DNA from: JAAYYM01 sp964483155
GTDB taxonomy: Bacteria; Bacillota; Clostridia; Lachnospirales; Lachnospiraceae
Length of the DNA stretch: 64,000 bases
Reading direction: 5' to 3'
Assembly: GCA_964483155.1 (NCBI GenBank)
Contig: CAZAAC010000008.1
Coordinates: forward strand, 8,154 to 72,153
Positions within the stretch are counted from its first letter, which is position 1; each line of letters starts with the position of its first letter. The notes under the pieces were generated by a model, which was not told the DNA's origin, searched no databases, and saw nothing but the letters and a program-made list of their open reading frames with translations. Shown piece after piece: positions 54,366-62,592 of the stretch. The position numbers were made by a program, and so were the translations under genes.

Positions 54366-54668
54366 GTCCCTTTGATTACTAATCAAAGGGACGAATTATA
54401 TTCCGCGATACCACCCACATTCCTTTCTATATCATTCATTTCGAATCATATCCTCTACATGCTGATACAAAAGGCTCTCAAATGCGTAACGTGCACTTAC
54501 GTTTTCTTCTAATTATATATTTGTTCAAAGAAACTGCTCCGGTGTGAAATTCAAATCATTATCCGAACTTAAGGAAATTTACAGCCGATGATTCCCTCTC
54601 TCTGAAAGAAAATAATGTTCTCTAGCATAATTGCCTGCACCTTCATAGCATTTAACATTAACTTATTA
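54366..54668 (-). promoter_or_regulatory. phenylalanine T-box leader
   Basis: On the minus strand the T-box core GGGTGGTATCGCGG is at 54401-54414. The terminator GTCCCTTTGATT with AATCAAAGGGAC (54366-54392) precedes pheS with a T run. The likely specifier codon TTC (Phe) is at 54546-54548, with GGAG 5 nt further on, the same geometry as CTC in the leuS T-box. Confidence 0.94.
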
Positions 54669-54674
54669 AAATTC

Positions 54675-54703
54675 ATTTTAGATAATTCAACCTAAATTGT
54701 CAA
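54675..54703 (-). promoter_or_regulatory. promoter of the pheST T-box transcript
   Basis: On the minus strand: TTGACA (54698-54703), a 17-nt spacer and TAAAAT (54675-54680), a near-consensus promoter. The -35 box lies in the last codons of the upstream yihY-like gene (Leu-Asp-Asn). Confidence 0.87.
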
Positions 54704-55607
54704 GACGATTTTTTCTTTTGTCCTTTTTCTGATTTATATCCATTTTTTTTATTCGTTTTCTTTCAACCACAATTTCAAAATATTCTTCAAAATAGGAATT
54801 GATTTCTGCCCCAATAAACATAATATACATACACATATATAGCCAAATCATAATAATGACAATTGTCGTTAAACTTCCATACATACTAAATCCATTATAT
54901 GTGTTTAAATAAATTGAAAACACCCATGAAAATATTGTCCAACCAATCCCGGCAAAAATCGCACCAGGAATATGCAGATAACTTTTTGACTTGCGGTTTG
55001 GAATATACTTAAAGATAATTATAAACAATATCGTCAAAATAATTCCCGTAAATAATGTTCTGAAATTAACAAGCACCACAAATGTAGTGGGGACCTTAAC
55101 AATAAATTTTAGTAAAAATGTATGTATCATCTTTCCGAAGCCAGATAGAATGAGTGATGCAATCATTACAATAGCGAGTACAATAGTATATGCTGCAGCA
55201 CGAATACGTAAGAAAAAGTAATTCCTGGTTTCATTTATATTATATATTGCGTTTAATCCTCTCGTGATGGATAGAAACCCTTTTGCTGATGACCATACCA
55301 CTGCAATCACTGATATTGGCAAAACAGCAATAGATTGCTCATATAACTCATCAATAATATTGACTGCTAAAGGATCTACCAAATCTGGTAGTAATTTAAT
55401 GACTGCTATCATCACATCTGATTTTGTAAGCGTAGTGTATGGAATAATCGTCAGTAAAATAATCAAATAGGGAATCAGTGACAAAAAAATAAAAAAAGCA
55501 GATCCTGCTGCATATGCATTTATATGATTTCTAACGCATGCAACAGAAAACCCTTGGATTCGCTGCAATAAATTACTATTAGACATACGTACAATTAATT
55601 TATTCAT
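54687..55607 (-). CDS. YihY/BrkB family inner-membrane protein
   Basis: The 306-residue product has about six membrane segments, with the family pattern AAGSAFFIFLSLIPYLIILLTIIPY, VVWSSAKGFLSITRGLNAIYN, and the late YGSLTTIVIIMIWLYMCMYIMFIGAEIN. The C-terminus is very basic (RIKKMDINQKKDKRKNRL). Once called ribonuclease BN in error, the family has no settled function. GGGAG precedes the ATG. It follows the 6S RNA gene on the same strand. Confidence 0.93.
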   Translation of the reverse strand: MNKLIVRMSNSNLLQRIQGFSVACVRNHINAYAAGSAFFIFLSLIPYLIILLTIIPYTTLTKSDVMIAVIKLLPDLVDPLAVNIIDELYEQSIAVLPISVIAVVWSSAKGFLSITRGLNAIYNINETRNYFFLRIRAAAYTIVLAIVMIASLILSGFGKMIHTFLLKFIVKVPTTFVVLVNFRTLFTGIILTILFIIIFKYIPNRKSKSYLHIPGAIFAGIGWTIFSWVFSIYLNTYNGFSMYGSLTTIVIIMIWLYMCMYIMFIGAEINSYFEEYFEIVVERKRIKKMDINQKKDKRKNRLDNLG

Positions 55608-55644
55608 CTGAAGCTCCCATAAGGTGGACCAATAGAATAAATGC

Positions 55645-55672
55645 TAAAAAGCAGCCAGTACGACTGCTTCTT
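55645..55672 (-). terminator. terminator of the 6S RNA
   Basis: AAGCAG (55649-55654) pairs with CTGCTT (55664-55669), with a T run on the minus strand at its 3' side. It closes the 6S transcript and lies upstream of the yihY-like gene. Confidence 0.8.
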
Positions 55673-55865
55673 TTAAAATTTAAAATTCTTCCCAGGGTGC
55701 CGTTTCTTGTATTTTGACTCCTAGCCTATGCTAGGTGGGTAACCGCAACCGCTCATCTGCCTTCCCCTAGAAATGGGGCCTGACATCCAATCGGCAATGT
55801 AGGAATCCCTTTTAAAGTATTGTAGGTTCAAAATTACAAGAGTTATCGAACACCTCAGGAAATCT
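55673..55865 (-). ncRNA. ssrS: 6S RNA
   Basis: 6S RNA binds sigma-A RNA polymerase and mimics an open promoter, lowering transcription in stationary phase. On the minus strand the RNA begins ATTTCCTGAGGTGTTCG and nears its end with GGCACCCTGGGAAG, and these pair as the closing stem of bacterial 6S RNAs. Between them lie a large bulge region and a central hairpin (CCCATTTCTAGGGG). Length (about 190 nt), a strong dedicated promoter and a terminator fit. No peptide frame of note is present. The ends are approximate. Confidence 0.82.
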
Positions 55866-55871
55866 AATTTA

Positions 55872-55900
55872 ATTATAATCAATTATGTGCTTTTTTGCAA
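55872..55900 (-). promoter_or_regulatory. promoter of the 6S RNA
   Basis: On the minus strand: TTGCAA (55895-55900), a 17-nt spacer and TATAAT (55872-55877), with the predicted start site near 55865, where the 6S closing stem begins. Confidence 0.85.
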
Positions 55901-55972
55901 GCTATTTATAGTCTTCTTCGACCGTTTTCAATACCCTGTCATATATATCATTTGGGAGACTTTGGCACTTAT

Positions 55973-56007
55973 AAACAAGCCAATCCATACTGCGGATTGG
56001 CTTGTTT
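55973..56007. terminator. terminator after the ATP-type PEP carboxykinase
   Basis: AAACAAGCCAATCC pairs with GGATTGGCTTGTTT around a 7-nt loop, with T runs on either side. It lies between the pckA stop and the 6S RNA promoter. Confidence 0.92.
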
Positions 56008-56036
56008 TTCTAATCAGAATAATCTAATTATGTTTC

Positions 56037-57734
56037 TTATAGTGAAGCTGCCTCATCGACAATCTTCTTGAGTGCTTCAAGTGCTTCATCAGGAAGTTTA
56101 TCGTAGCCTTCCTTCTTTGTAGCAAATCCTTCTACAGCCTTAACACGATCCTGCATCCTCGCTTTTAGCTGCTCTGCATATTCCTTATCATTAAGATCTG
56201 GTGCGAATCCATCCCAATCCATGATTTCAATATCTTCAAAAGGTCCCCATTGTTTAAAGGATGCTTTTCCTTCTACTATTGTTTCTAAAATTCCAAGTGT
56301 ATCCTTTGGCTGTACTTTCTTGCCCATAAAATCACCTGTGTTTATAATATAGCAATCAACATTTTTCTCTTCCACTAACTTCTTGAATTTTTCATAATCA
56401 TTCACCAATGGGTAAGTTCTAAATGGATTAGCATATGGCACAATACGAAGTGCATTTAAATCAGTACCTGCAGCCACACGTTCTGCTGATGATGTTTTTG
56501 TTGCAAGCGTTGCTCCCATTACAGATGCGAGCGCTGAACCCTTTAACTTAACTACTGGTGGGATAGTAGAATCCTTCATAATCCAGAAGATTGCATTAAC
56601 AGGAGAATCAATTTTATCCACTCTGTTAGGTGACCATAATTTTGACTTAATTGCACGTCCATTACCGTTTCTGATATCTTCTGTTACTAACTGTATCTTG
56701 CCATCTTCATCATATGTACAAGAACAGTTCTGCGCTGACAATAAATAGGTGTTGTCAGAACATCCTGTAGGATAATCTGCCGTTTTATCAAAGTAAGTAG
56801 GCTCTAATGCAACTGATGAGCAAGTTTCAGTATTAATGATAAATGCATCATCGTGAAGAACTGTAATCGGATATTTTCCGCCATGCTTAGCATGCGTAAG
56901 AGTTGATTTACCTGATCCAGAGAGACCAAATACTGAAGCAACATACTTTGAACCATCTGCAAGCGAATACTCTTTTTGGCCACCATGACATGATGCATAC
57001 CCATTTCTGTTTGCAACTGCCCAAGCCATTGTAAGTGTTCCTTTTTTATGTTCTCCGAAATATTTCATTCCCAAGATTGCAGCACAATTCTGTTCAGTAT
57101 CAAAATAGCATAATGTAAGTGGATCGCTTAAGCAGCTATAATCAACATCAGGTGCATCACTTGGTGCCCACTGTGGATCAGAGAAAATATAAATATCTGC
57201 TTCTTTTCCTTCTCCAACAGGAATCGAATCTTTATACATTCTTGCATAATCATCAGACATATACTGAAAATTAAGCATCCAGTTATATAATAAGTTTTCT
57301 TCACCTTCTGGAATTAGAAGATGTGCCTTCACCATAAACTCAGGATCCAAACCAACAAATACCTCTGCATGGTACAAGTTCTTCCAGCGAGATTTATAGA
57401 TAGCATCCATAATTACCTTGTCAAGCTTTGCAACTTCAACACCTGGTTCTCCTTTAATACGACGTGCTCCTGCATAACGTCCAGTTACTGCACCATCGTT
57501 AAACAATAGTACTTTGGCTTCTTTTTCAAGACCAAATTCTTCTCCTCTTAAAATAGGCATATCTGTTACAACTGTACCAGGTGAATTTTTCGCTAATTCA
57601 TAAGCCTCCTTTAAGGTGTTCACCTTAATAACATTGTTTCCATAAAAAGGTGCCTCAATAATTGAACGGGTTTTTGAAAAACCTGGTTTTCCTGCTCCAA
57701 TTTCTGATATTGGATAATAAGCTTTTGTTGACAT
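56037..57734 (-). CDS. pckA: phosphoenolpyruvate carboxykinase (ATP type)
   Basis: Interconverts oxaloacetate plus ATP with PEP plus CO2. The 565-residue product has the ATP-PEPCK signature: P-loop GLSGSGKST near residue 273, followed by HDDAFIINTETCSSVALEPTYFDKT, and NDGAVTGRYAGARR in the first domain; late residues AGTDLNALRIVPYANPFRTYPL fit the family. It is somewhat longer than the E. coli enzyme (540). AAGGAGG precedes the ATG. The next gene upstream is a GTP-type PEPCK on the same strand, separated by its own terminator. Confidence 0.93.
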   Translation of the reverse strand: MSTKAYYPISEIGAGKPGFSKTRSIIEAPFYGNNVIKVNTLKEAYELAKNSPGTVVTDMPILRGEEFGLEKEAKVLLFNDGAVTGRYAGARRIKGEPGVEVAKLDKVIMDAIYKSRWKNLYHAEVFVGLDPEFMVKAHLLIPEGEENLLYNWMLNFQYMSDDYARMYKDSIPVGEGKEADIYIFSDPQWAPSDAPDVDYSCLSDPLTLCYFDTEQNCAAILGMKYFGEHKKGTLTMAWAVANRNGYASCHGGQKEYSLADGSKYVASVFGLSGSGKSTLTHAKHGGKYPITVLHDDAFIINTETCSSVALEPTYFDKTADYPTGCSDNTYLLSAQNCSCTYDEDGKIQLVTEDIRNGNGRAIKSKLWSPNRVDKIDSPVNAIFWIMKDSTIPPVVKLKGSALASVMGATLATKTSSAERVAAGTDLNALRIVPYANPFRTYPLVNDYEKFKKLVEEKNVDCYIINTGDFMGKKVQPKDTLGILETIVEGKASFKQWGPFEDIEIMDWDGFAPDLNDKEYAEQLKARMQDRVKAVEGFATKKEGYDKLPDEALEALKKIVDEAASL

Positions 57735-57873
57735 ATTTCGTCCTCCTTCGTTTTTTTATATTTATCATCATTCGTCTGATAGACAAATATTGGTAACATA
57801 TATGATATCTACACATCCAATGGCTATTATCTCAAAACTAATACTAAAAGTCAAGTTGTATCATGCTTATAAA

Positions 57874-57911
57874 AAACCAGATTAAGTGAAAAAATACACT
57901 TAATCTGGTTT
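57874..57911 (-). terminator. terminator of the GTP-type PEP carboxykinase
   Basis: AAACCAGATTAAGTG pairs with CACTTAATCTGGTTT around an 8-nt loop, with a T run on the minus strand. It lies in the gap between the two PEPCK genes and so separates their transcripts. Confidence 0.92.
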
Positions 57912-57941
57912 CATCATAATTACTTTAAAACGTATTTCTGA

Positions 57942-59735
57942 TTATGCGTTTAATCTCTCTTCAAGCGCTACAAGCTGTTTTTTCAACTCAACTGGAAGCT
58001 TATCACCAAAACTCTCATAATGAGCTTTAATTGATTCCACTTCTGCAAGCCATTCATCTTTATTAACTTTCAATAATTCCTGCATATCTGCAACACTTAC
58101 ATCGAGCCCTTCCACATCAAGAGCATCCTCTGTAGGCATAAAACCAATTGGTGCCTTCACTGCCTTTCCTAAACCTGAGGTGCGCTCAAAAATCCACTTT
58201 AGTACACGACTGTTCTCGCCAAAACCTGGCCATAACCACTTACCGTCTTTGTCTTTGCGGAACCAGTTGACATAAAATATTTTAGGAAGTTTATCTTCTG
58301 AAGATTTTTCTCCAACGTTGAACCAATGCTGCAAATAATCACATACATTGTATCCAAAGAAAGGAAGCATTGCAAATGGATCACGACGTACCTGTCCGAT
58401 TTTATTTGAAATAGCTGCTGCTGTAATCTCTGATCCCATAATGGAGCCAAGAAATACACCATGTTTCCAATCAAAGCTCTCATGTACAAGTGGAATCGTA
58501 CTTGGACGACGACCACCAATTAAGATAGCTGAAATCGGTACTCCTGCAGGATCTTCCCATTCTGAAGCGATTGCTGGGCATTGACCTGCTGGTGCGGTAA
58601 AACGAGCATTAGGATGTGCCGCTGGTTTTTCTGAATCTGGTGCCCAGTCATTTCCCTGCCAGTCAACCAAATGTGAAGGAGCATCTGTTCCAATACCTTC
58701 CCACCAGATATCACCATCATCTGTTAATGCAACATTTGTAAATATAGTATTCTTTTCAGCACTATGCATAGCATTTGGATTAGAATCCATAGAAGTTCCT
58801 GGAGCCACTCCGAAAAATCCTGCTTCTGGATTGATAGCATACAAGCGACCATCTGCACCAAACTTCATCCATGCAATATCATCACCGATCGTCTCAACCT
58901 TCCAACCAGGAACTGTTGGCACAAGCATTGCAAGATTAGTCTTTCCGCAAGCGCTTGGAAATGCGCCAGTAATATATTTTACTTCCCCATCAGGATTGGT
59001 GAGTTTTAAAATCAACATATGCTCAGCCAACCAGCCTTCATCGCGAGCAATTGCAGAGGCAATACGAAGTGCAAAACATTTCTTTCCAAGAAGTGCATTT
59101 CCGCCATAACCAGAACCATAGGACCAAATTAATCTCTCTTCTGGGAAATGACTGATATATTTCTTTTCAATTGGAGCACATGGCCAAGCAACATCTTCCT
59201 CGCCTTCTGCAAGAGGAGCACCAATAGAGTGAAGGCAAGGAACAAATTCGTCTTCAGCACCAAGTGCCTCAAGAACTGCAGAACCCATACGTGTCATGAC
59301 GCGCATGTTTACAACTACATATGGACTGTCTGTTAATTCCACTCCAATTTTAGAAATAGGAGAACCGATGGGACCCATTGAAAAAGGAATCACATACATG
59401 GTTCTTCCCTTCATACATCCAGTGTAGAGTCCTTTCATTGTCGATTTTAATTCTTCGGGAGCCACCCAGTTATTCGTAGGACCAGCGTCCTCTTTATTTT
59501 TTGATGCAATAAATGTTCTGTCTTCAACACGAGCAACATCAGATGGATCGCTTCTGAATAAGTAGCATCCCGGACGCTTCTCCTCGTTTAATTTAATTGC
59601 GGCTCCTGAGGCAACCATCATATCCAATAGTCTCTGGTTTTCTCCTTCTGAACCGTCGCACCAGTAAATAGAATCTGGCTGACACATATCCGCCATCTCT
59701 TTTACCCACTCCTGTAACTTTTTGTTTTCAGTCAT
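57942..59735 (-). CDS. pckG: phosphoenolpyruvate carboxykinase (GTP type)
   Basis: Interconverts oxaloacetate plus GTP with PEP plus CO2. The 597-residue product has the PCK_GTP pattern: the hyper-reactive Cys in GAFPSACGKTNLAML near residue 270, PSDVARVEDRTFI, YGSGYGGNALLGKKC, and ILIGGRRPSTIPLV followed by FGENSRVLKWI. I chose the ATG at 59735 because AAAGGAG lies 7 nt upstream; ten in-frame codons before it overlap that site. This and pckA are different, non-homologous-at-the-nucleotide-site families. No upstream partner gene shares the transcript. Confidence 0.95.
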   Translation of the reverse strand: MTENKKLQEWVKEMADMCQPDSIYWCDGSEGENQRLLDMMVASGAAIKLNEEKRPGCYLFRSDPSDVARVEDRTFIASKNKEDAGPTNNWVAPEELKSTMKGLYTGCMKGRTMYVIPFSMGPIGSPISKIGVELTDSPYVVVNMRVMTRMGSAVLEALGAEDEFVPCLHSIGAPLAEGEEDVAWPCAPIEKKYISHFPEERLIWSYGSGYGGNALLGKKCFALRIASAIARDEGWLAEHMLILKLTNPDGEVKYITGAFPSACGKTNLAMLVPTVPGWKVETIGDDIAWMKFGADGRLYAINPEAGFFGVAPGTSMDSNPNAMHSAEKNTIFTNVALTDDGDIWWEGIGTDAPSHLVDWQGNDWAPDSEKPAAHPNARFTAPAGQCPAIASEWEDPAGVPISAILIGGRRPSTIPLVHESFDWKHGVFLGSIMGSEITAAAISNKIGQVRRDPFAMLPFFGYNVCDYLQHWFNVGEKSSEDKLPKIFYVNWFRKDKDGKWLWPGFGENSRVLKWIFERTSGLGKAVKAPIGFMPTEDALDVEGLDVSVADMQELLKVNKDEWLAEVESIKAHYESFGDKLPVELKKQLVALEERLNA

Positions 59736-59875
59736 AGTAGTTCTCCTTTCGAAATCGTTTATCATTTTTCTATTTTCACAAACTAATCTTATCAGAAAAA
59801 AAGCCCATTAACAACACTTTCTTTTCTTGTATTTCTGCTCATATATCCACAATTTGCGGCATTTACTGGATTTAT

Positions 59876-61666
59876 TCATATTTCATGCGTATAATCTGAA
59901 AGCCATTTTTTTTCTTCGTCTTCAAGGTACGGACAAAACATTTCAAACACCTTTCTGTGGTAGACATTTAACCACTCTCTCTCTTCCTTGGTCATAAGTT
60001 CTGGAATGATTGCATCTAAATCAATCGGTGCATAGGTCAATACTTCAAAGCCAAGAAATCTTCCCCACTCAGTTCTCTCCTTTTCAACACATAATAATTC
60101 GTTTTCAATTCTAATCCCATATTCTCCTTCTATATAGATACCTGGCTCATCTGTGATCACCATGCCTGGTTCTAAAACCACTTCTGGCAGTGAATCACTT
60201 GCCCTCCATCGAAATGCCTGTGGTCCTTCATGAACACACAAAAAACTGCCCACACCGTGACCTGTACTGCATCTATAATCAATTCCAAGTTTCCATATTG
60301 GCAAGCGTGCCAATATGTCTAAATTACGACCTGTACATCCATATAAAAAATTTGCATTTAAAAGATTCAGCATCCCTTTTACAACCGCTGTATAGTGTTC
60401 TTTTTGTTCTCTAGTAATATCGCCTAATGCTATTGTTCTCGTAATATCAGTAGTAGCTCCATAATACTGTCCCCCCGTATCAATTAACAGCAATCCACTA
60501 GCCGCTATCTTAGCACATTGATTCTCAATTGGTTTGTAGTGCATCATAGCTGCATTTTCATTATATGCGGCTATTGTTGCAAAAGATGGATAAAGATATT
60601 CTGGATATTCACATCGAAAGGATTCTATCATTTCTACAACATCACATTCTGTAAGCTCTGTTACTGTGTTCTTTTCCATGCACAACATTTTTTTTAGATA
60701 ATAGATTAATCTTGTAACTGCAACACCATCAAGAATATGCGCTTTTTGGCATTCACTAATTTCTGTTTGGTTTTTGATTGCTTTTTGTATCATTTCATGA
60801 TTTTTGACAAAATTAACCTCATAGCCTTCCTGCATTAAATCGTACAAAGAAATACTTACTGCACTTTTATCCATGAGTAATTTGCCCACACCCTTATGCA
60901 CATATATCTTCTCATAGGGTAACAAAAGAATATCTTCTTCCGACAATTCTTTTCGCAAATCTTCATTTACAGCTTCGTCATATAAATACAACTCTGCTGT
61001 ATCTTCAAATACAATTGCATAGGAAAATGCAATTGGATTATATTCCACATCGCTACCCCTAATATTAAAAAGCCACATAATATCCTCTGGCTTCGTAAGC
61101 AACATAGCGGTTCCTTGTTTCTTTCTAATACAACTCCGCAATTCGCTCAGTTTTTCAGTCGTGCTTCTTCCCGCTATATCTTCCTTCAGTCGATATACAT
61201 CATGCGGTATTAGTTCTGGTCTATCTTTCCATAGCTCACCGACCAAATCCATCTGGTATCTAATCACAACTCCCTTTTTAATACTGCTTCTTAATTGCTC
61301 CACAAATTCAACTGCTACAATACGTCCATCAAATGCTATGGTGTCTCCACTTTTAGCTTTAGAAGCTATATATTCCCTGACTGAGGGCACACCTTCCTCC
61401 TGCATGCGGAATAGCTTAATTTCGCTTCCAGCAAGCTCCTTTTCTGCCTGTATGAAATATCTTCCGTCTGTCCAAAGACCAGCCTCTTCTTGTGATATGA
61501 CTATTGTTCCTGCAGAACCTGTAAATCCAAAAACATATTCTATTGTCTTAAAAAAATCACATACATACTCCGATTGATGATAGTCACTTGTTGGAATAAT
61601 ATAATAAGTTACATTTTCATGCCTCATCAGCTCCCGAAACCTTAATAAAACCGTGCTATCTTGCAT
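59876..61666 (-). CDS. Xaa-Pro aminopeptidase (M24B family)
   Basis: Removes the N-terminal residue before a proline. The 596-residue product has the three-domain plan of the eukaryotic-type aminopeptidase P: two creatinase-like N-terminal domains (to about 310) and a C-terminal pita-bread domain. The metal ligands are visible as Asp in LLIDTGGQYYGATTDITRTI (both Asp), His in GHGVGSFLCVHEGPQ, Glu in VITDEPGIYIEG and Glu in GIRIENELL. The ATG has AGGATGG upstream. It lies 36 nt after deoC on the same strand. Confidence 0.95.
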   Translation of the reverse strand: MQDSTVLLRFRELMRHENVTYYIIPTSDYHQSEYVCDFFKTIEYVFGFTGSAGTIVISQEEAGLWTDGRYFIQAEKELAGSEIKLFRMQEEGVPSVREYIASKAKSGDTIAFDGRIVAVEFVEQLRSSIKKGVVIRYQMDLVGELWKDRPELIPHDVYRLKEDIAGRSTTEKLSELRSCIRKKQGTAMLLTKPEDIMWLFNIRGSDVEYNPIAFSYAIVFEDTAELYLYDEAVNEDLRKELSEEDILLLPYEKIYVHKGVGKLLMDKSAVSISLYDLMQEGYEVNFVKNHEMIQKAIKNQTEISECQKAHILDGVAVTRLIYYLKKMLCMEKNTVTELTECDVVEMIESFRCEYPEYLYPSFATIAAYNENAAMMHYKPIENQCAKIAASGLLLIDTGGQYYGATTDITRTIALGDITREQKEHYTAVVKGMLNLLNANFLYGCTGRNLDILARLPIWKLGIDYRCSTGHGVGSFLCVHEGPQAFRWRASDSLPEVVLEPGMVITDEPGIYIEGEYGIRIENELLCVEKERTEWGRFLGFEVLTYAPIDLDAIIPELMTKEEREWLNVYHRKVFEMFCPYLEDEEKKWLSDYTHEI

Positions 61667-61702
61667 TCTGCCATCCTACTTTCTTCTTAAAACTACTATA
61701 TA

Positions 61703-62368
61703 TTAGTACCCGCTTACTTCTTGCCCTTTTAGTAAGCTTACTGCTGAACTGGTTCCAATTCGGCTACATCCTGCCGCTATAAACTTTTCCAAATCTTCTA
61801 TTGTTTTAACACCACCTGCCGCTTTTATCTTCACATTTGGTCCAATATATTGCTTAAACAATTCTATATCCTCTATCGTTGCCCCATCTGTTCCAAAACC
61901 AGTTGATGTTTTAATATAATCGGCACCGCCTCCCGTAACTGCTTTACACATTGCAATTTTTTCTTCTTCTGTCAGAAAGCATGTTTCAATAATGACTTTT
62001 AATATCTTATCTCCAACAATCGATTTGAGCGTGGCAATTTCTTGCTCTACTTTTTTATAATCCCCATTCTTGACATCAGCTATATTTACTACCATATCAA
62101 CTTCTTCAGCGCCGTCAGCTATCGCCTTTTTTACTTCTTCTTCCTTTGCTTCTGTCACACTATATCCCAGTGGAAATCCTACTACTGTACATATATTTAT
62201 TTGTTTACCATACCGTTCCTGTATTCTTTTAACATAAGAAGGTGGCACACATACAGAAGCAGTTTTATATTCTATGGCCTCATTACATAATACTTGAATC
62301 TCTTCCCATGTAGCAAATGGTTTTAATAATGTGTGATCAATATAGCCTAATATCTCTTCTTTTTTCAT
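61703..62368 (-). CDS. deoC: deoxyribose-phosphate aldolase
   Basis: Splits deoxyribose-5-phosphate into acetaldehyde and glyceraldehyde-3-phosphate, for use of deoxynucleosides. The 221-residue product has the Schiff-base Lys153 in ADYIKTSTGFGTDGAT, the proton-shuttle Asp91 in EEVDMVVNIADVKNG, and the phosphate-binding end AAGGVKTIEDLEKFI and GTSSAVSLL. GGAG lies 7 nt before the ATG. No other deo genes are nearby; it shares a transcript with the downstream aminopeptidase. Confidence 0.97.
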   Translation of the reverse strand: MKKEEILGYIDHTLLKPFATWEEIQVLCNEAIEYKTASVCVPPSYVKRIQERYGKQINICTVVGFPLGYSVTEAKEEEVKKAIADGAEEVDMVVNIADVKNGDYKKVEQEIATLKSIVGDKILKVIIETCFLTEEEKIAMCKAVTGGGADYIKTSTGFGTDGATIEDIELFKQYIGPNVKIKAAGGVKTIEDLEKFIAAGCSRIGTSSAVSLLKGQEVSGY

Positions 62369-62422
62369 AGTAATTCTCCTTCTATTCCCTTGTTTCTCTC
62401 TCTATTTCTACTACTATTTATA

Positions 62423-62451
62423 ATTATAGCAAACTCATGCTCATCTGTACA
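62423..62451 (-). promoter_or_regulatory. promoter of deoC
   Basis: On the minus strand: TGTACA (62446-62451), a 17-nt spacer, TATAAT (62423-62428). The gap 62369-62592 also carries the leader of the divergent citrate synthase. Confidence 0.65.
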
Positions 62452-62548
62452 TTGCCCAAATGTTAATATATTTGAAGGATACATATTTATTTTCTGCTTG
62501 TGCTCAACTTATTATGCATGATAATATAAAAAAGGTACTTAATACTCG

Positions 62549-62568
62549 TTGTATATGATTGCATACAA
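62549..62568. promoter_or_regulatory. inverted repeat upstream of the citrate synthase gene
   Basis: TTGTAT and ATACAA are inverted 6-bp arms with an 8-nt spacer, 25 nt upstream of the citrate synthase ATG. A weak promoter, TTGTGC with 18 nt then TAATAT, lies just before it. The repeat may be an operator. Confidence 0.4.
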
Positions 62569-62592
62569 TTTTTGTAAAGATGGAGGTAGCAT

